DNA of 64,000 nucleotides, from assembly GCF_030295705.1 (NCBI RefSeq), contig NZ_AP027274.1, positions 1-64,000 on the forward strand. The letters run 5' to 3'. The position numbers and the translations under genes were made by a program. Source of the DNA: Polynucleobacter sp. TUM22923. Lineage in GTDB: Bacteria; Pseudomonadota; Gammaproteobacteria; Burkholderiales; Burkholderiaceae. The notes beneath the pieces are model-generated. The model made no database searches. It saw only the letters and a list, made by a program, of their open reading frames with translations, and was not told where the DNA came from. Shown here in pieces: positions 46,201-58,416 of this stretch. Within the stretch, counting starts at the first letter, position 1. The number at the start of each line of letters is the position of its first letter.

Positions 46201-47356
46201 GTTGATTGGTAAAGTTGCCAATGGCGGACCTAAGAAATTAGCTAAAGGCAGCAAGATCGATAAGGAATACCTTGCCGACTTGGATAAATACCATTGGTTC
46301 GATGTTCGTCCTGCAGAGGAAGATGTTGCCTCACAAGTTGAAGCAGTGAAATCTTCTATTGAAGCCAAGCGTAAGCAGTTTGACGATGCTTTTGAAGAGA
46401 AGCGTACTAAGTTAACCCAGGGTGATGATTTACAGCCCGGCGTAACGAAGATGGTCAAAGTCTACTTAGCAGTTAAACGTCGATTGCAGCCTGGCGACAA
46501 GATGGCCGGTCGTCATGGTAATAAAGGGGTGGTTTCTAAAATTGCTCCTGCTGAAGATATGCCATTTATGGCTGATGGCAGACCTGTTGATATCGTCTTG
46601 AACCCATTGGGCGTGCCTTCCCGTATGAACGTTGGCCAGATATTGGAAACCCACTTAGGTTGGGCTGCCCAAGGTATTGGAAAACGTATCGACGAGATGG
46701 TTCGGGAGCAGGCTAAACAGGCTGAACTCCGTAAGTTTTTAAAGCAGCTTTATAACGAAACAGGCCGCATTGAGGACTTAGACAACTTTACCGATGAGCA
46801 AGTAATGGTTTTGGCGGAGAACTTACGTCAAGGATTGCCATTTGCAACGCCAGTATTTGATGGCGCTACTGAGGCGGAAATTAGCAGAATGCTCGAGTTG
46901 GCCTATCCAGAAGAAGTAGCAACTTCTTTGAAGATGACGCCATCCCGTCAGCAAATGATTCTGTGTGATGGCCGTACTGGCGATCAGTTTGAGCGTCCAG
47001 TAACCGTTGGCGTGATGCATGTCTTGAAGCTCCACCATTTAGTGGATGACAAGATGCATGCTCGCTCAACCGGACCTTACTCTTTAGTAACGCAACAGCC
47101 ACTTGGCGGTAAAGCACAGTTTGGTGGTCAGCGCTTTGGTGAGATGGAAGTTTGGGCCCTCGAAGCATACGGTGCTTCATATGTCTTGCAGGAAATGCTG
47201 ACAGTGAAGTCCGATGACGTCGCAGGCCGTACCAAGGTTTATGAAAACATCGTCAAGGGCGAGCACACTATTGATGCTGGCATGCCCGAATCCTTCAACG
47301 TGTTGGTAAAAGAAATCCGCTCGTTGGGTATTGACATTGACATGGAGCGCAACTGA
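43256..47356 (+). CDS. rpoB: RNA polymerase subunit beta
   Basis: Beta (1366 aa) forms one half of the RNA polymerase active cleft. The rifampicin-binding region reads [20 protein letters not shown], without a classical resistance change. [16 protein letters not shown] in the C-terminal third (catalytic-site lysines) and the end ending in [11 protein letters not shown] are typical. CGGAG at 43246-43250 supports ATG 43256 rather than the nearer ATG 43251, which is out of frame. rpoC begins 1 base after the stop. Confidence 0.98.
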   Translation: MNYSFTERKRVRKSFAKRVNNHQVPYLIATQLESYAKFLQADKPAMSRLTEGLQAAFTSAFPITSNNGYARMEYVSYQLAQPPFDVKECQQRGYTYHSALRAKVRLIIYDREAPTKVKEVKESEVYMGEIPLMTDNGSFVINGTERVIVSQLHRSPGVFFEHDKGKTHSSGKLLFSARIIPYRGSWLDFEFDPKDVLYFRVDRRRKMPVTILLKAIGLNNEQILANFFNFDHFALTANGAAMEFVPERLRGQMANFDVLDKDGVVVIQKDKRINAKHIRELEAAKTKNIIVPDDYLVGRVVARNTIDPDTGEILAYANDEITEELLATLRDAGIKQLETIYTNDLDSGAYISQTLRTDETADQMAARIAIYRMMRPGEPPTEDAVEALFQRLFYNEDSYDLSRVGRMKVNSRLGRSEMEGAMVLSDEDILETIKSLVDLRNGKGEVDDIDHLGNRRVRCVGELAENQFRAGLSRVERAVKERLGQAETENLMPHDLINSKPISSAIREFFGSSQLSQFMDQTNPLSEITHKRRISALGPGGLTRERAGFEVRDVHPTHYGRVCPIETPEGPNIGLINSLALFARLNEHGFLETPYRKVANSKVSDEVMYLSAIEEAKYVIAQANATIDKSGKLADELVSARQAGETMMVSPERVDFIDVAPSQIVSAAASLVPFLEHDDANRALMGANMQRQAVPCLRPDKPLVGTGLERIVAVDSGTVVLANRGGIVDYVDANRIVIRVNDDETAAGEVGVEIYNLIKYTRSNQNTNINQRPIVQVGDRVARGDVVADGASTDLGELALGQNMTVAFMPWNGYNFEDSILISEKVVADDRYTSIHIEELSVVARDTKLGSEEITRDISNLAESQLSRLDESGIVYIGAEVQAGDVLVGKVTPKGETTLTPEEKLLRAIFGEKASDVKDTSLRVPSGMIGTVIDVQVFTREGIERDARAQAIIQEELQRYRLDLNDQLRIVEGDAFMRLEKLLIGKVANGGPKKLAKGSKIDKEYLADLDKYHWFDVRPAEEDVASQVEAVKSSIEAKRKQFDDAFEEKRTKLTQGDDLQPGVTKMVKVYLAVKRRLQPGDKMAGRHGNKGVVSKIAPAEDMPFMADGRPVDIVLNPLGVPSRMNVGQILETHLGWAAQGIGKRIDEMVREQAKQAELRKFLKQLYNETGRIEDLDNFTDEQVMVLAENLRQGLPFATPVFDGATEAEISRMLELAYPEEVATSLKMTPSRQQMILCDGRTGDQFERPVTVGVMHVLKLHHLVDDKMHARSTGPYSLVTQQPLGGKAQFGGQRFGEMEVWALEAYGASYVLQEMLTVKSDDVAGRTKVYENIVKGEHTIDAGMPESFNVLVKEIRSLGIDIDMERN

Positions 47357-47357
47357 T

Positions 47358-50300
47358 ATGAAAGCATTGCTCGATTTATTTAAGCAAACGCAGGGCGACG
47401 AACAATTTGACGTAATTAAAATTGGTCTCGCTTCTCCTGAAAAAATTCGCTCATGGTCTTTTGGCGAAGTTCGCAAACCAGAAACCATTAACTATCGGAC
47501 CTTTAAGCCCGAGCGTGATGGTCTGTTTTGTGCCAAAATTTTTGGTCCAACCAAAGACTACGAGTGCTTATGCGGTAAGTACAAGCGCTTAAAGTTCCGT
47601 GGCGTAATTTGTGAAAAGTGCGGCGTAGAGGTAACTCTCGCTAAGGTACGCCGTGAGCGTATGGGCCACATTGAGTTGGCAGCGCCAGTTGCTCATATTT
47701 GGTTCTTAAAGTCATTGCCATCCCGTTTGGGCATGGTTCTTGATATGACCTTGCGGGATATTGAGCGCGTTCTTTATTTTGAAGCCTATGTAGTTGTAGA
47801 TGCTGGCATGACCCCTGAGGGTGTAATGAAGCGTGGGCAGATCATGTCTGAAGACGAGTTCATTGCCAAGACTGAAGAGTACGGTGATGGCGCATTTACT
47901 GCCATCATGGGCGCAGAAGGTATTCGGGATCTATTGCGCGGTATTGATATAGATCGTGAAGTAGAAGTCATTCGCGCAGATCTAAAGGCGACTGGTAGTG
48001 ATGCCAAGATTAAAAAATATGCCAAGCGCTTAAAAGTGCTAGAGGCATTCCAGACTTCAGGAATTAAGCCTGACTGGATGATCATGGAAGTGTTGCCAGT
48101 ATTGCCACCAGAACTACGTCCGTTAGTGCCATTGGATGGCGGTCGCTTTGCTACTTCCGATCTAAACGATCTTTATCGTCGTGTGATCAACCGCAACAAT
48201 CGCTTAAAGCGCTTATTAGAGTTGCGTGCACCAGAGATTATTGTTCGTAACGAAAAACGCATGCTGCAAGAAGCGGTTGACTCATTGCTTGACAATGGTC
48301 GTCGCGGTAAGGCAATGACTGGCGCGAATAAGCGTCCTCTCAAATCTTTAGCAGAAATGATTAAAGGTAAGAGTGGTCGTTTCCGTCAAAACTTGCTAGG
48401 TAAGCGCGTTGACTACTCAGGTCGTTCAGTCATCGTAGTTGGTCCTACGCTCAAGTTACATCAGTGCGGCTTGCCAAAATTAATGGCTTTGGAGTTATTC
48501 AAACCATTTATTTTTAACAAGCTTGAGACTTTAGGAATTGCAACTACGATTAAGGCTGCAAAGAAAGAAGTTGAAAGTCAGACGCCAATCGTTTGGGATA
48601 TTCTCGAAGAAGTGATTCGTGAGCATCCAATTATGCTGAACCGTGCGCCAACCCTACACCGTCTTGGCATTCAGGCTTTCGAGCCTATGCTGATCGAAGG
48701 CAAGGCAATTCAACTGCACCCATTAGTCTGCGCGGCATTTAACGCGGACTTTGACGGCGACCAAATGGCGGTTCACGTTCCATTGTCATTGGAAGCGCAG
48801 ATGGAAGCGCGTACATTGATGTTGGCCTCGAATAACGTACTGTTCCCAGCGAATGGTGAGCCATCGATTGTTCCTTCACAGGACGTGGTGTTGGGCTTGT
48901 ACTACGCTACTCGTGACAAGATCAACGGTAAGGGCGAAGGCATGGTTTTCGCTAACATTACCGAGGTTGTGCGCGCATACGAAGCCGGTGAAGTGGAATT
49001 AGCGTCACGCGTTGCAGTTCGTATTACCGAGCATGAAATCGTGGACAAGAAGGCAGAGGGCGAGGCCCGCTTTGCTGAAAAGACCAAGATTTATCAAACG
49101 TCAGTTGGCCGTGCCATCCTGTCAGAGATTTTGCCTAAGGGTATGACTTTTGAGGAAATCAATAAGCCGCTGAAGAAAAAAGAAATTTCTCGCTTAATCA
49201 ACACTTCGTTCCGTAAGTGCGGCCTACGTGAGACAGTTATTTTTGCCGATCGACTTTTGCAATCCGGTTTCCGTTTGGCAACTAATGCGGGTATTTCGGT
49301 TGCAATCGACGATATGTTGATTCCAACTTCAAAAGAACGCATCATCAATGAAGCGTCTACCAAAGTAAAAGAGTATGACAAGCAGTTTATGTCAGGCCTT
49401 GTAACCAACCAAGAGCGTTATAACAACGTGGTAGATATTTGGGGTGCTGCTGGTGATCAGGTTGGCAAAGCGATGATGGATGAGTTGTCACACGTTGACG
49501 TTCTCGATCGTAACGGCAAAACAGTTCGTCAAGAATCTTTCAATTCCATCTACATGATGGCGGATTCTGGTGCACGTGGATCTGCAGCGCAGATTCGTCA
49601 GTTAGCCGGTATGCGTGGCTTGATGGCCAAGCCTGATGGCTCGATTATTGAAACGCCAATTACAGCAAACTTCCGTGAAGGCTTGAACGTTTTACAGTAC
49701 TTCATTTCTACCCACGGTGCACGTAAAGGCCTGGCTGATACTGCATTGAAAACAGCGAACTCTGGCTACTTGACCCGTCGTTTATGTGACGTTACACAAG
49801 ACCTCGTCGTGATTGAGGATGACTGTGGCGCAACAAGCGGCGTGAAGATGAAGGCCTTAGTTGAGGGCGGTGAAATTATCGAAGCATTACGCGATCGTAT
49901 TTTGGGTCGTGTCTGTATTGGTGATGTTGTTCACCCTGATACCCAGGCAGTTATCGTTGCGCATGACACATTATTGGATGAAGACCATGTTGATGAAATC
50001 GTTGCCTTAGGCATCGATGAAGTGACAGTGCGCACAGTATTGTCTTGCTTAACTCGCTTTGGTTTGTGCGCCAAGTGCTACGGTCGTGACCTTGGTCGTG
50101 GCGGTATGGTGAACGTTGGTGAAGCGGTTGGTGTGATCGCCGCCCAGTCCATTGGTGAGCCAGGCACTCAGTTAACAATGCGTACCTTCCACATTGGTGG
50201 TGCAGCTTCACGTGCATTAGTGGCAAGCAATATTGAAGCCAAGTCTAATGGTGCATTGAAATTCTCTGGCACGATGCGCGTTGTTAAAAATGCAAAAGGT

Positions 50301-51620
50301 GAGCAGATCGTTATTTCACGTTCTGGCGAAGTCTTAATTGTTGATGACAACGGCCGTGAGCGTGAGCGTCATAAGGTGCCTTATGGTGCAACTCTGGCTG
50401 TCAAAGAAGATGCAACAGTAAAGGCTGGCGCAAGCTTAGCCACTTGGGATCCATTAACCCGTCCTATTATTTCTGAGTACGCCGGTATTGCTCGCTTCGA
50501 TAACGTAGAAGAAGGTGTTACTGTCGCTAAACAGGTTGACGAGGTAACTGGCCTCTCCACTTTGGTGGTGATTGACGGTAAGCGTCGTAGTGCTGCAAGC
50601 AAAGGCGTTCGTCCAATGATCAACTTAGTTGATGACAAGGGCGGAGAAGTAATGATTGCGGGTACTGATCATCCAGTGAATATCGGGCTGCAGGTGGGCG
50701 CGTTGATTACTGTTAAGGATGGTCAAAAGGTTGAGGTTGGCGAAGTATTGGCGCGTATTCCAATTGAATCACAGAAGACTCGCGACATTACCGGTGGCCT
50801 ACCGCGCGTTGCTGAATTATTCGAAGCTCGCTCACCAAAAGATGCTGCTGTATTGGCTAAAGTCACTGGAACAGTTTCCTTCGGCAAAGAAACCAAAGGT
50901 AAGCAGCGTTTAGTGATTACCGATATGGATGGTGAATCGAATGAATTCTTGATTCCTAAAGAGAAGCAAGTGCTTGTTCATGACGGTCAAGTTGTGAATA
51001 AGGGCGAGATGATTGTGGAAGGTCCTGCTGACCCACATGACATCTTGACACTCAGAGGTATCGAAGAATTAGCAATCTATATTGTCGATGAAGTTCAAGA
51101 CGTTTACCGTTTGCAAGGCGTAAAGATTAACGACAAGCACATCGAAGTGATCGTGCGTCAGATGTTGCGTCGTGTGCAAATTACGGATGGCGGCGATACA
51201 GCCTACATCACGGGTGAGCAAGTTGAGCGTTCCAAACTCTATGATGCAAATGATTTAGTGATCGCTGCAGGTAAGCGCCCAGCTCAGTTTGAGAATGTAT
51301 TGTTGGGTATTACTAAAGCATCCTTGTCTACAGACAGCTTTATTTCAGCGGCTTCTTTCCAAGAAACCACTCGTGTATTGACCGAAGCCGCCATTATGGG
51401 CAAGACCGATACACTTCGTGGCCTCAAGGAAAACGTCATTATTGGTCGTTTGATCCCTGCTGGTACTGGCTTGGCTTATCGCCGTGCACGCAAGGTCAGA
51501 GAGCAATTCGAGCGTGATCGCGCTCAAATGATTGCTGCTGAAGAAGAGGCAATAGCCGATATGCCTGTAGAAATAGAGGCAGAGGTAATTGCTCCTGCTG
51601 CAGAGGCGGATCCAAGCTAA
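47358..51620 (+). CDS. rpoC: RNA polymerase subunit beta'
   Basis: Beta' (1420 aa) carries the catalytic magnesium site [12 protein letters not shown] (near 458-469), the N-terminal zinc site [20 protein letters not shown] (near 70), and the second zinc site [16 protein letters not shown]. The frame is open 27 bases further upstream inside rpoB, but ATG 47358, one base after the rpoB stop, gives the family start [10 protein letters not shown]. The C-terminal Ala/Glu-rich tail is usual for betaproteobacteria. Confidence 0.98.
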   Translation: MKALLDLFKQTQGDEQFDVIKIGLASPEKIRSWSFGEVRKPETINYRTFKPERDGLFCAKIFGPTKDYECLCGKYKRLKFRGVICEKCGVEVTLAKVRRERMGHIELAAPVAHIWFLKSLPSRLGMVLDMTLRDIERVLYFEAYVVVDAGMTPEGVMKRGQIMSEDEFIAKTEEYGDGAFTAIMGAEGIRDLLRGIDIDREVEVIRADLKATGSDAKIKKYAKRLKVLEAFQTSGIKPDWMIMEVLPVLPPELRPLVPLDGGRFATSDLNDLYRRVINRNNRLKRLLELRAPEIIVRNEKRMLQEAVDSLLDNGRRGKAMTGANKRPLKSLAEMIKGKSGRFRQNLLGKRVDYSGRSVIVVGPTLKLHQCGLPKLMALELFKPFIFNKLETLGIATTIKAAKKEVESQTPIVWDILEEVIREHPIMLNRAPTLHRLGIQAFEPMLIEGKAIQLHPLVCAAFNADFDGDQMAVHVPLSLEAQMEARTLMLASNNVLFPANGEPSIVPSQDVVLGLYYATRDKINGKGEGMVFANITEVVRAYEAGEVELASRVAVRITEHEIVDKKAEGEARFAEKTKIYQTSVGRAILSEILPKGMTFEEINKPLKKKEISRLINTSFRKCGLRETVIFADRLLQSGFRLATNAGISVAIDDMLIPTSKERIINEASTKVKEYDKQFMSGLVTNQERYNNVVDIWGAAGDQVGKAMMDELSHVDVLDRNGKTVRQESFNSIYMMADSGARGSAAQIRQLAGMRGLMAKPDGSIIETPITANFREGLNVLQYFISTHGARKGLADTALKTANSGYLTRRLCDVTQDLVVIEDDCGATSGVKMKALVEGGEIIEALRDRILGRVCIGDVVHPDTQAVIVAHDTLLDEDHVDEIVALGIDEVTVRTVLSCLTRFGLCAKCYGRDLGRGGMVNVGEAVGVIAAQSIGEPGTQLTMRTFHIGGAASRALVASNIEAKSNGALKFSGTMRVVKNAKGEQIVISRSGEVLIVDDNGRERERHKVPYGATLAVKEDATVKAGASLATWDPLTRPIISEYAGIARFDNVEEGVTVAKQVDEVTGLSTLVVIDGKRRSAASKGVRPMINLVDDKGGEVMIAGTDHPVNIGLQVGALITVKDGQKVEVGEVLARIPIESQKTRDITGGLPRVAELFEARSPKDAAVLAKVTGTVSFGKETKGKQRLVITDMDGESNEFLIPKEKQVLVHDGQVVNKGEMIVEGPADPHDILTLRGIEELAIYIVDEVQDVYRLQGVKINDKHIEVIVRQMLRRVQITDGGDTAYITGEQVERSKLYDANDLVIAAGKRPAQFENVLLGITKASLSTDSFISAASFQETTRVLTEAAIMGKTDTLRGLKENVIIGRLIPAGTGLAYRRARKVREQFERDRAQMIAAEEEAIADMPVEIEAEVIAPAAEADPS

Positions 51621-51631
51621 TTTGGTATTTT

Positions 51632-51653
51632 TGGCCAGAAATGGCCAGTTTTT
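51632..51653 (+). terminator. rpoBC terminator
   Basis: TGGCCA (51632-51637), GAAA tetraloop, TGGCCA (51642-51647), then GTTTTT. The stem is short but the tetraloop and T-run fit a rho-independent terminator 12 bases after rpoC, just ahead of the str promoter. Confidence 0.65.
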
Positions 51654-51664
51654 CCCCTTGTAGG

Positions 51665-51693
51665 TTGACGGGAAGAGCTGGTCAGGCTAGAAT
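51665..51693 (+). promoter_or_regulatory. str operon promoter
   Basis: TTGACG (51665-51670), exact 17-base spacer, TAGAAT (51688-51693). It lies between the rpoC terminator and rpsL and should drive rpsL-rpsG-fusA-tuf. The -35 hexamer is the same as that of the rRNA operon promoter. Confidence 0.8.
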
Positions 51694-51796
51694 GCTGAGT
51701 TCTACTGATTGAGAAGAGGGTCTTTTTGACCTAGAAATTATCTAAGTCATTGATTTTCTTAAAGAAAGCAACAAAGAAGTACTAACCGAGCTATTT

Positions 51797-52177
51797 ATGC
51801 CAACAATTAATCAATTATTACGTAAGCCAAGAAGCCGGCTGACTGTTAAAAGTAAGAGCCCAGCTCTGCAAAATAGTCCGCAGCGTCGTGGTGTTTGTAC
51901 GCGCGTGTACACAACTACTCCAAAAAAGCCAAACTCTGCGTTACGTAAAGTAGCTAAAGTGCGCTTAACCAATGGTTTTGAAGTTATTTCATACATTGGT
52001 GGTGAAGGCCATAACCTCCAGGAACACTCAGTTGTGTTGATCCGTGGCGGTCGTGTAAAGGATTTACCAGGTGTGCGTTACCACATCGTTCGTGGATCGC
52101 TTGACTTGCAAGGTGTTAAAGACCGTAAGCAGTCACGCTCCAAGTATGGTGCTAAGCGCGCTAAGAAGGCTGCTTAA
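51797..52177 (+). CDS. rpsL: 30S ribosomal protein S12
   Basis: S12 (126 aa) lines the decoding centre. [17 protein letters not shown] with the streptomycin-contact lysine unchanged, and [11 protein letters not shown] with the second resistance-site lysine unchanged: streptomycin-sensitive type. First gene of the str operon. Confidence 0.98.
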   Translation: MPTINQLLRKPRSRLTVKSKSPALQNSPQRRGVCTRVYTTTPKKPNSALRKVAKVRLTNGFEVISYIGGEGHNLQEHSVVLIRGGRVKDLPGVRYHIVRGSLDLQGVKDRKQSRSKYGAKRAKKAA

Positions 52178-52341
52178 TTAGCTGCTGAGTATTACAAAGA
52201 ATTTGGTAGTGAGTCTTCGTTTGTCAGACTTAAAAGACAAGTAAGTGGCTGTTCCGTTTAGATGGAGTTTCATCTACATAGTAGAGCAGCCGAAGCGGAT
52301 GATCCATGTGGATCATCCCTAACTGAACTGAAGGAGTTGTT

Positions 52342-52812
52342 ATGCCACGTCGTCGTGAAGTCCCTAAACGGGAAATCTTGCCTGATCCAAAATTCGGCAA
52401 TGTAGAAGTAGCAAAATTCATGAACGTCCTAATGCTGGACGGTAAAAAATCGGTTGCAGAGCGTATCGTGTACGGTGCCTTTGATCATATCGAGAAAAAA
52501 GCAAATAAAGAACCGCTCGAAGTTTTCTCAACAGCCATGGGCAATGTAAAGCCAATGGTTGAGGTAAAGAGTCGCCGTGTTGGTGGTGCAAACTACCAGG
52601 TTCCAGTTGAAGTTCGCCCATCACGCCGCTCTGCTTTGGCAATGCGTTGGGTGCGCGAAGCTGCAAAGAAGCGTGGAGAAAAATCCATGGCTCAGCGTTT
52701 AGCAAATGAACTATTAGAAGCTGCTGAAGGTCGTGGCGGCGCAATGAAGAAGCGTGAAGAAGTTCACCGTATGGCTGAAGCTAACAAAGCTTTCTCACAT
52801 TTCCGCTTCTAA
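52342..52812 (+). CDS. rpsG: 30S ribosomal protein S7
   Basis: S7 (156 aa) organises the 30S head and in E. coli represses the str operon. [19 protein letters not shown] opening, [19 protein letters not shown] centre, and the C-terminal [21 protein letters not shown] at 52331-52336 is well spaced. The 164-base rpsL-rpsG gap includes a long imperfect hairpin (GTGGATCATCC region near 52300) and may hold the S7 control site. Confidence 0.98.
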   Translation: MPRRREVPKREILPDPKFGNVEVAKFMNVLMLDGKKSVAERIVYGAFDHIEKKANKEPLEVFSTAMGNVKPMVEVKSRRVGGANYQVPVEVRPSRRSALAMRWVREAAKKRGEKSMAQRLANELLEAAEGRGGAMKKREEVHRMAEANKAFSHFRF

Positions 52813-52839
52813 TCGCACAGCAAAGAAAAGGCACTAACA

Positions 52840-54942
52840 GTGGCACGTAAAACCCCCATAGAAAGATACCGCAACATTGGTATTTCTGCGCATATTGACG
52901 CAGGCAAGACAACAACCACAGAACGCGTTTTGTTCTACACCGGTGTTAATCACAAAATTGGTGAAGTACATGATGGCGCAGCAACCATGGACTGGATGGA
53001 GCAAGAGCAAGAGCGTGGTATCACGATTACTTCTGCTGCTACTACAACGTTCTGGAAAGGCATGGCCGGTAATTTTCCTGAGCATCGCATCAACATCATT
53101 GATACCCCAGGACACGTAGACTTCACCATTGAAGTTGAGCGTTCCATGCGTGTACTTGATGGTGCTTGTATGGTGTACTGCGCCGTTGGTGGTGTTCAGC
53201 CACAGTCAGAAACTGTATGGCGCCAAGCTAATAAGTACAAAGTGCCTCGTTTGGCATTCGTCAACAAGATGGACCGTACTGGTGCAAACTTCTTCAAGGT
53301 CTATGACCAGATGAAGTTACGCCTTAAAGCAAATCCAATTTTGATTCAAATTCCCATCGGCGCTGAAGAAAATTTCAAAGGCGTGATTGATTTGGTGAAG
53401 ATGAAAGCCATTATTTGGGATGACGAGTCACAGGGTATCAAATTTAATTACGAAGAAATTCCAGCTGAACTAAAAGCATCTGCTGATGAATGGCGTGAAA
53501 AATTAGTTGAAGCTGCTGCCGAAAGCTCTGAAGAGTTGATGGAAAAGTATCTTGGCGGCGAAGAGCTGACCGAAGAAGAAATCAAAGCTGCATTGCGTCA
53601 GCGCACCATTGCCAATGAAATCGTTCCTATGTTGTGCGGAACTGCTTTCAAAAACAAAGGTGTTCAGGCGATGTTGGACGCAGTGGTTGAGTTACTGCCA
53701 TCGCCGTTAGATGTACCACCAGTTCCATGTGAACTGGAAGACGGCACACCAACAACCCGCAAAGCTGACGACAAAGAGAAATTCTCTGCATTGGCATTTA
53801 AGATCATGACTGACCCATTTGTTGGACAGCTTATTTTCTTCCGTGTTTACTCGGGCATGATGAAGTCGGGCGACACGATCTACAACCCAATCAAGGGCAA
53901 AAAAGAGCGTGTTGGACGTTTGCTGCAGATGCATGCAAACCAACGCGAAGAAATTAAAGAAGTTTACGCAGGCGACATCGCAGCTGCAGTTGGCCTTAAA
54001 GATGCAACTACAGGCGAAACATTGTGCGATCCAGACGGTATCGTTATTTTGGAGCGCATGGTATTCCCAGAGCCAGTGATTTCTCAAGCTGTAGAACCAA
54101 AGACGAAGCCTGACCAAGAAAAAATGGGCCTGGCTTTGAATCGCTTGGCACAAGAAGATCCCTCGTTCCGCGTAAAAACAGATGAAGAATCAGGTCAAAC
54201 AATTATTTCTGGAATGGGCGAGCTCCACTTAGAAATTTTGGTTGATCGTATGCGTCGTGAGTTTGGTGTTGAGGCAACTGTTGGTAAGCCACAAGTTGCG
54301 TACCGCGAAACAATTCGTAAAGTTTGCGAAGAAGTTGAAGGTAAATTTGTTAAGCAATCTGGTGGCCGCGGTCAGTATGGCCACGTAGTATTGAAGTTAG
54401 AGCCACAGGTACCAGGTAAAGGTTTTGAATTCGTTGACGCTATTAAGGGCGGTGTTGTTCCCCGTGAATACATCCCTGCAGTAGAAAAAGGCATTATCGA
54501 AACTTTGAACTCCGGTATTTTGGCTGGTTACCCAGTTGTAGACATCAAAGCAACATTGTTCTTCGGTTCATATCATGATGTTGACTCAAACGAAAACGCA
54601 TTTAAGATGGCGGGTTCGATGGCGTTCAAAGATGGTATGCGTAAAGCATCTCCAGTATTGCTCGAACCTATGATGGCTGTTGAAGTAGAAACACCAGAAG
54701 ATTTCATGGGTAACGTGATGGGCGATCTCTCTTCACGTCGCGGTATTTTGCAAGGCATGGATGACATTCCAGGCGGCGGCAAGATTGTTCGTGCAGAAGT
54801 GCCGTTAGCAGAGATGTTTGGTTACTCGACTGGCTTGCGCTCGTTGACCCAAGGTCGCGCTACCTACACCATGGAATTTAAGCATTATTCCGAAGCACCT
54901 AAGAACGTAGCTGAAGCAGTGATGGCTGCTAAAGCGAAGTAA
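52840..54942 (+). CDS. fusA: Elongation factor G
   Basis: EF-G (700 aa) catalyses translocation with [16 protein letters not shown] (P-loop, about 17-29), DTPGHVDF and [10 protein letters not shown] are intact, followed by domains II-V. The start is GTG 52840 with AAAAGG upstream, giving [15 protein letters not shown]. Its stop is followed two bases later by a perfect DnaA box (54944-54952) in the spacer before the second tuf. Confidence 0.98.
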   Translation: MARKTPIERYRNIGISAHIDAGKTTTTERVLFYTGVNHKIGEVHDGAATMDWMEQEQERGITITSAATTTFWKGMAGNFPEHRINIIDTPGHVDFTIEVERSMRVLDGACMVYCAVGGVQPQSETVWRQANKYKVPRLAFVNKMDRTGANFFKVYDQMKLRLKANPILIQIPIGAEENFKGVIDLVKMKAIIWDDESQGIKFNYEEIPAELKASADEWREKLVEAAAESSEELMEKYLGGEELTEEEIKAALRQRTIANEIVPMLCGTAFKNKGVQAMLDAVVELLPSPLDVPPVPCELEDGTPTTRKADDKEKFSALAFKIMTDPFVGQLIFFRVYSGMMKSGDTIYNPIKGKKERVGRLLQMHANQREEIKEVYAGDIAAAVGLKDATTGETLCDPDGIVILERMVFPEPVISQAVEPKTKPDQEKMGLALNRLAQEDPSFRVKTDEESGQTIISGMGELHLEILVDRMRREFGVEATVGKPQVAYRETIRKVCEEVEGKFVKQSGGRGQYGHVVLKLEPQVPGKGFEFVDAIKGGVVPREYIPAVEKGIIETLNSGILAGYPVVDIKATLFFGSYHDVDSNENAFKMAGSMAFKDGMRKASPVLLEPMMAVEVETPEDFMGNVMGDLSSRRGILQGMDDIPGGGKIVRAEVPLAEMFGYSTGLRSLTQGRATYTMEFKHYSEAPKNVAEAVMAAKAK

Positions 54943-54943
54943 T

Positions 54944-54952
54944 TTATCCACA
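54944..54952 (+). promoter_or_regulatory. DnaA box between fusA and tuf
   Basis: A perfect TTATCCACA two bases after the fusA stop, in the 50-base gap before the second tuf. One chance occurrence in a window of this size is likely enough (about 0.5 expected), so function is doubtful. Confidence 0.35.
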
Positions 54953-54992
54953 TTATTTTGAATATTGACTAGCTAAAGAAAGCAGACAAAAA

Positions 54993-56183
54993 ATGGCAAA
55001 AGAAAAGTTTCAGCGGACAAAACCGCACGTAAACGTTGGTACTATCGGTCACGTTGACCACGGTAAAACTACCTTAACAGCAGCGATTGCTACCGTGCTT
55101 TCAAAAGCATTTGGTGGCGAAGCAAAAGCATACGATCAAATCGATGCTGCTCCAGAAGAAAAGGCACGCGGTATTACGATTAATACTGCACACGTTGAGT
55201 ATGAGACAGCCAATCGTCACTACGCTCACGTTGATTGCCCAGGACATGCTGACTATGTCAAGAACATGATTACCGGTGCTGCCCAGATGGACGGCGCTAT
55301 TTTGGTTTGTTCTGCAGCTGATGGTCCAATGCCACAAACGCGTGAGCATATCCTCTTGGCTCGCCAAGTAGGTGTTCCATACATCATCGTGTTCTTAAAC
55401 AAATGCGATATGGTTGATGATGCTGAGTTATTAGAGTTAGTCGAAATGGAAGTGCGTGAGCTTCTTTCTAAATATGACTTCCCTGGTGATGACACTCCAA
55501 TCATTCAAGGTTCTGCTAAGTTAGCACTCGAAGGTGATGAAGGCCCAATGGGTTCCGTTGCCATTATGAAGTTGGCTGAAGCACTAGATAACTACATCCC
55601 AACTCCAGAGCGCGCAATTGATGGTGCGTTCTTGATGCCTGTAGAAGATGTGTTCTCCATCTCCGGTCGCGGTACTGTCGTTACTGGCCGTATCGAGCGC
55701 GGTATTGTTAAGGTTGGTGAAGAGATTGAAGTTATTGGTATCAAGCCAACAATCAAAACGACTTGTACCGGTGTAGAGATGTTCCGTAAATTGCTCGACC
55801 AAGGTCAAGCAGGCGATAACGTCGGTATCTTGTTGCGCGGTACAAAGCGTGAAGAAGTAGAGCGCGGTCAAGTATTGGCTAAGCCAGGTTCAATCACACC
55901 ACATACTCACTTTACAGCCGAGGTTTATATCTTGGGTAAAGATGAAGGTGGACGTCATACACCATTCTTTAACAACTATCGTCCTCAGTTTTACTTCCGT
56001 ACTACGGACGTAACTGGTTCAATTGAGTTGCCAACAGACAAAGAAATGGTGATGCCTGGTGATAACGTGACGATTACTGTCAAACTCATCGCGCCAATCG
56101 CGATGGAAGAAGGCTTACGTTTTGCGATTCGTGAAGGTGGCCGTACAGTTGGCGCCGGAGTGGTTGCTAAGATTTTGGCTTGA
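54993..56183 (+). CDS. tuf: Elongation factor Tu (copy 2)
   Basis: Second EF-Tu gene (396 aa), identical to the copy at 38190-39380 in every base and including 11 bases before and 4 after. This copy is at the end of the str operon (E. coli tufA position). The same G motifs are intact. The exact identity and abrupt loss of similarity at both ends indicate recent gene conversion, or an assembly carrying one sequence into both places. Confidence 0.98.
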   Translation: MAKEKFQRTKPHVNVGTIGHVDHGKTTLTAAIATVLSKAFGGEAKAYDQIDAAPEEKARGITINTAHVEYETANRHYAHVDCPGHADYVKNMITGAAQMDGAILVCSAADGPMPQTREHILLARQVGVPYIIVFLNKCDMVDDAELLELVEMEVRELLSKYDFPGDDTPIIQGSAKLALEGDEGPMGSVAIMKLAEALDNYIPTPERAIDGAFLMPVEDVFSISGRGTVVTGRIERGIVKVGEEIEVIGIKPTIKTTCTGVEMFRKLLDQGQAGDNVGILLRGTKREEVERGQVLAKPGSITPHTHFTAEVYILGKDEGGRHTPFFNNYRPQFYFRTTDVTGSIELPTDKEMVMPGDNVTITVKLIAPIAMEEGLRFAIREGGRTVGAGVVAKILA

Positions 56184-56224
56184 TTTAAGGTTTATTTAGT
56201 AACTATATTTAGCGGTTTGCTAAC

Positions 56225-56262
56225 CGGTGACATCAGTGCTGCTGATGTCACCGAGCTCTTTA
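56225..56262 (+). promoter_or_regulatory. Hairpin and boxA-like element in the rpsJ leader
   Basis: A perfect 12-base-pair stem, CGGTGACATCAG (56225-56236) with CTGATGTCACCG (56242-56253), loop TGCTG, with no following T-run, then GCTCTTTA (56255-56262), resembling boxA. It lies in the 121-base tuf-rpsJ gap. A leader control element for rpsJ, whose product S10 is itself the NusB partner on boxA, is a plausible reading. Confidence 0.5.
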
Positions 56263-56304
56263 GAAATATAACGCGGCAGCACCGCAACGCTCTTTGGAAT
56301 TAAT

Positions 56305-56616
56305 ATGCAAAACCAAAAAATTCGTATTCGTCTTAAAGCATTTGATTACCGTTTAATTGATCAATCAGCAGCTGAGATTGTTGATACAGCTAAGCGCACC
56401 GGCGCAGTGGTTAAGGGCCCAGTTCCTTTGCCAACTCGCATTGAGCGTTTTGATATTTTGCGTTCACCACACGTAAATAAAACATCACGTGATCAGCTAG
56501 AGATTCGTACACACTTACGTTTAATGGATATTGTTGATCCTACAGAAAAAACAGTAGATGCATTGATGAAATTAGACTTACCAGCGGGTGTGGACGTAGA
56601 AATTAAGTTGCAATAA
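56305..56616 (+). CDS. rpsJ: 30S ribosomal protein S10 (NusE)
   Basis: S10 (103 aa) sits in the 30S head and also works as NusE in antitermination. [24 protein letters not shown] opening and the [11 protein letters not shown] loop are conserved. It is separated from rplC by 198 bases that contain a hairpin and a promoter, so it is partly uncoupled from the rest of the S10 operon. Confidence 0.98.
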   Translation: MQNQKIRIRLKAFDYRLIDQSAAEIVDTAKRTGAVVKGPVPLPTRIERFDILRSPHVNKTSRDQLEIRTHLRLMDIVDPTEKTVDALMKLDLPAGVDVEIKLQ

Positions 56617-56639
56617 TTGAGTATTTCCTGTCTTTGCAC

Positions 56640-56668
56640 TTGCATCGACAGGACTTTCGGGATAGAAT
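56640..56668 (+). promoter_or_regulatory. Promoter upstream of rplC
   Basis: TTGCAT (56640-56645), 17 bases, TAGAAT (56663-56668), followed by CTAAGGCTTCGC. The spacer overlaps a hairpin, CCTGTC (56627-56632) with GACAGG (56647-56652). The same TAGAATnnAAGGCTTCGC string occurs before rplN at 61689. It should start transcription of rplC onward. Confidence 0.65.
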
Positions 56669-56814
56669 CTAAGGCTTCGCACATTTAATTGGGCGAATTT
56701 AAAGTTTTTATTAGCATCAAAAATGTCGTAACTTATTGATTTAGAAGTACTTTTACTTGTAAATCACTTAAATTAAATTTTGCCGACCAATCGAAGTCGG
56801 CGTGGAGCATGAAT

Positions 56815-57471
56815 ATGAGCTTAGGCTTAATCGGTCGCAAGATCGGCATGACCCGTCTATTTACAGACGAAGGGGAAGCAATTCCCGTTACTGTAATTGA
56901 CGTGAGCGATAACAGAGTCGCTCAAATCAAGACCCAGGCAACTGATGGCTATAACGCTATCCAGTTAGCGCATGGCACACGTAGAGCTACTCGCGTAACC
57001 AAATCAATGGCTGGACACTTTGCTAAAGCAGGTGTGATGGCTGGTAACGCACTCAACGAATTTCATTTAGATGCCGCAAAAATAGCTGAAATGACAACAG
57101 GTCAAGTTATACCTGCTGACACGGCATTTGCTGCGGGTCAAAAAGTGGATGTTCAGGGTGTGACAATTGGTAAGGGCTATGCCGGTACCATCAAGCGTCA
57201 CCACTTCGCATCAGGTCGCGCCTCACACGGTAACTCACGTTCACATAACGTGCCAGGTTCCATCGGTATGGCGCAAGATCCAGGTCGCGTATTTCCAGGT
57301 AAGCGCATGACAGGCCACCTTGGTGATGAAACACGTACAGTACAAAATTTAGTCATCGCACGCATTGATACAGAACGTAATCTGATCATGGTTAAAGGCG
57401 CTATTCCAGGTGCCCCAGGCGGTAAAGTAATCGTTACTCCAGCGGTTAAAACACCGTTGAAGAAGAAATAA
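56815..57471 (+). CDS. rplC: 50S ribosomal protein L3
   Basis: L3 (218 aa) nucleates 50S assembly near the peptidyl transferase centre. [15 protein letters not shown] opening, and [21 protein letters not shown] with the glutamine (in [14 protein letters not shown]) methylated by PrmB in relatives. GGAG at 56804-56807 is one base from ATG 56809 but seven from ATG 56815, so the latter is chosen. Confidence 0.97.
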   Translation: MSLGLIGRKIGMTRLFTDEGEAIPVTVIDVSDNRVAQIKTQATDGYNAIQLAHGTRRATRVTKSMAGHFAKAGVMAGNALNEFHLDAAKIAEMTTGQVIPADTAFAAGQKVDVQGVTIGKGYAGTIKRHHFASGRASHGNSRSHNVPGSIGMAQDPGRVFPGKRMTGHLGDETRTVQNLVIARIDTERNLIMVKGAIPGAPGGKVIVTPAVKTPLKKK

Positions 57472-57482
57472 GGAGAACGAAT

Positions 57483-58103
57483 ATGGAACTTAAGCTTCTC
57501 CAAGATAACGGAACTTTAGGTGCAGGCATTCAAGGCTCACCAGAAGTATTCGAACGTGAATATAACGAGGCATTGATACACCAAGTTGTTGTTGCGTATC
57601 AAGCAAATGCACGAAGCGGTAACCGTGCACAAAAAGACCGTGAACAAGTTAAGCACACCACCAAAAAACCTTGGCGTCAAAAAGGTACTGGACGTGCTCG
57701 TGCTGGTATGAGTTCTTCCCCGCTGTGGCGTGGAGGTGGTCGTATATTCCCGAACTCACCTGAAGAAAATTTCAGCCAAAAAGTAAACAAGAAAATGTAT
57801 CGCGCTGGTATGAGATCAATTCTTTCTCAGTTAGCACGCGAAGGCCGTTTAAATATTGTTGACGAGTTCAAACTTGATGCTCCAAAAACCAAAGTCTTAG
57901 CTGACAAAGTTAAGGCAATGGGATTGGATTCAGTGTTGATTATTCTTGATCAAGTTAGCGAGAATTTATTTTTAGCATCACGCAACTTGCATAAAGTTGC
58001 AGTGTGCGAGCCACAGCATGCCGATCCATTAGCTTTAGTAGGCTACAAAAAGATATTGGTAAGCAAAGCTGCGATTGCAAAAATCGAGGAGATGCTCAAA
58101 TGA
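57483..58103 (+). CDS. rplD: 50S ribosomal protein L4
   Basis: L4 (206 aa) lines the peptide exit tunnel; in E. coli it represses the S10 operon. [21 protein letters not shown] (first 20 residues of the loop region, about 61-80) is the extended tunnel loop. GGAG before ATG. It overlaps rplW by ATGA. Confidence 0.98.
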   Translation: MELKLLQDNGTLGAGIQGSPEVFEREYNEALIHQVVVAYQANARSGNRAQKDREQVKHTTKKPWRQKGTGRARAGMSSSPLWRGGGRIFPNSPEENFSQKVNKKMYRAGMRSILSQLAREGRLNIVDEFKLDAPKTKVLADKVKAMGLDSVLIILDQVSENLFLASRNLHKVAVCEPQHADPLALVGYKKILVSKAAIAKIEEMLK

Positions 58104-58414
58104 CCCAAGTTCGTAAAAATGATCATAATTTGATGAAGGTTCTACTTGGACCGGTTATCTCTGAAAAAGCAACCATGGTTGCAGAGAAAAACGAACAAGT
58201 AGTTTTCCAGGTTATGCGCGATGCAAACAAAAGCGATGTAAAGCAAGCAGTTGAATTGCTCTTTAAAGTGCAAGTTGACTCAGTTCAAATCGTAAATCAA
58301 AAAGGTAAGCCAAAGCGCTATGGCCGATTTGAAGGTCGTCGCGATCACACTAAGAAGGCTTATGTCAGTTTGAAGCCAGGTCAAGAAATTAACTTTGAAG
58401 CGGAGGCGAATTAA
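58100..58414 (+). CDS. rplW: 50S ribosomal protein L23
   Basis: L23 (104 aa) surrounds the exit tunnel and docks trigger factor and [22 protein letters not shown] and the basic loop [20 protein letters not shown] are conserved. An open frame reaches back to 58004 inside rplD, but ATG 58100, overlapping the rplD stop by four bases, is the true start. Confidence 0.97.
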   Translation: MTQVRKNDHNLMKVLLGPVISEKATMVAEKNEQVVFQVMRDANKSDVKQAVELLFKVQVDSVQIVNQKGKPKRYGRFEGRRDHTKKAYVSLKPGQEINFEAEAN

Positions 58415-58416
58415 TC

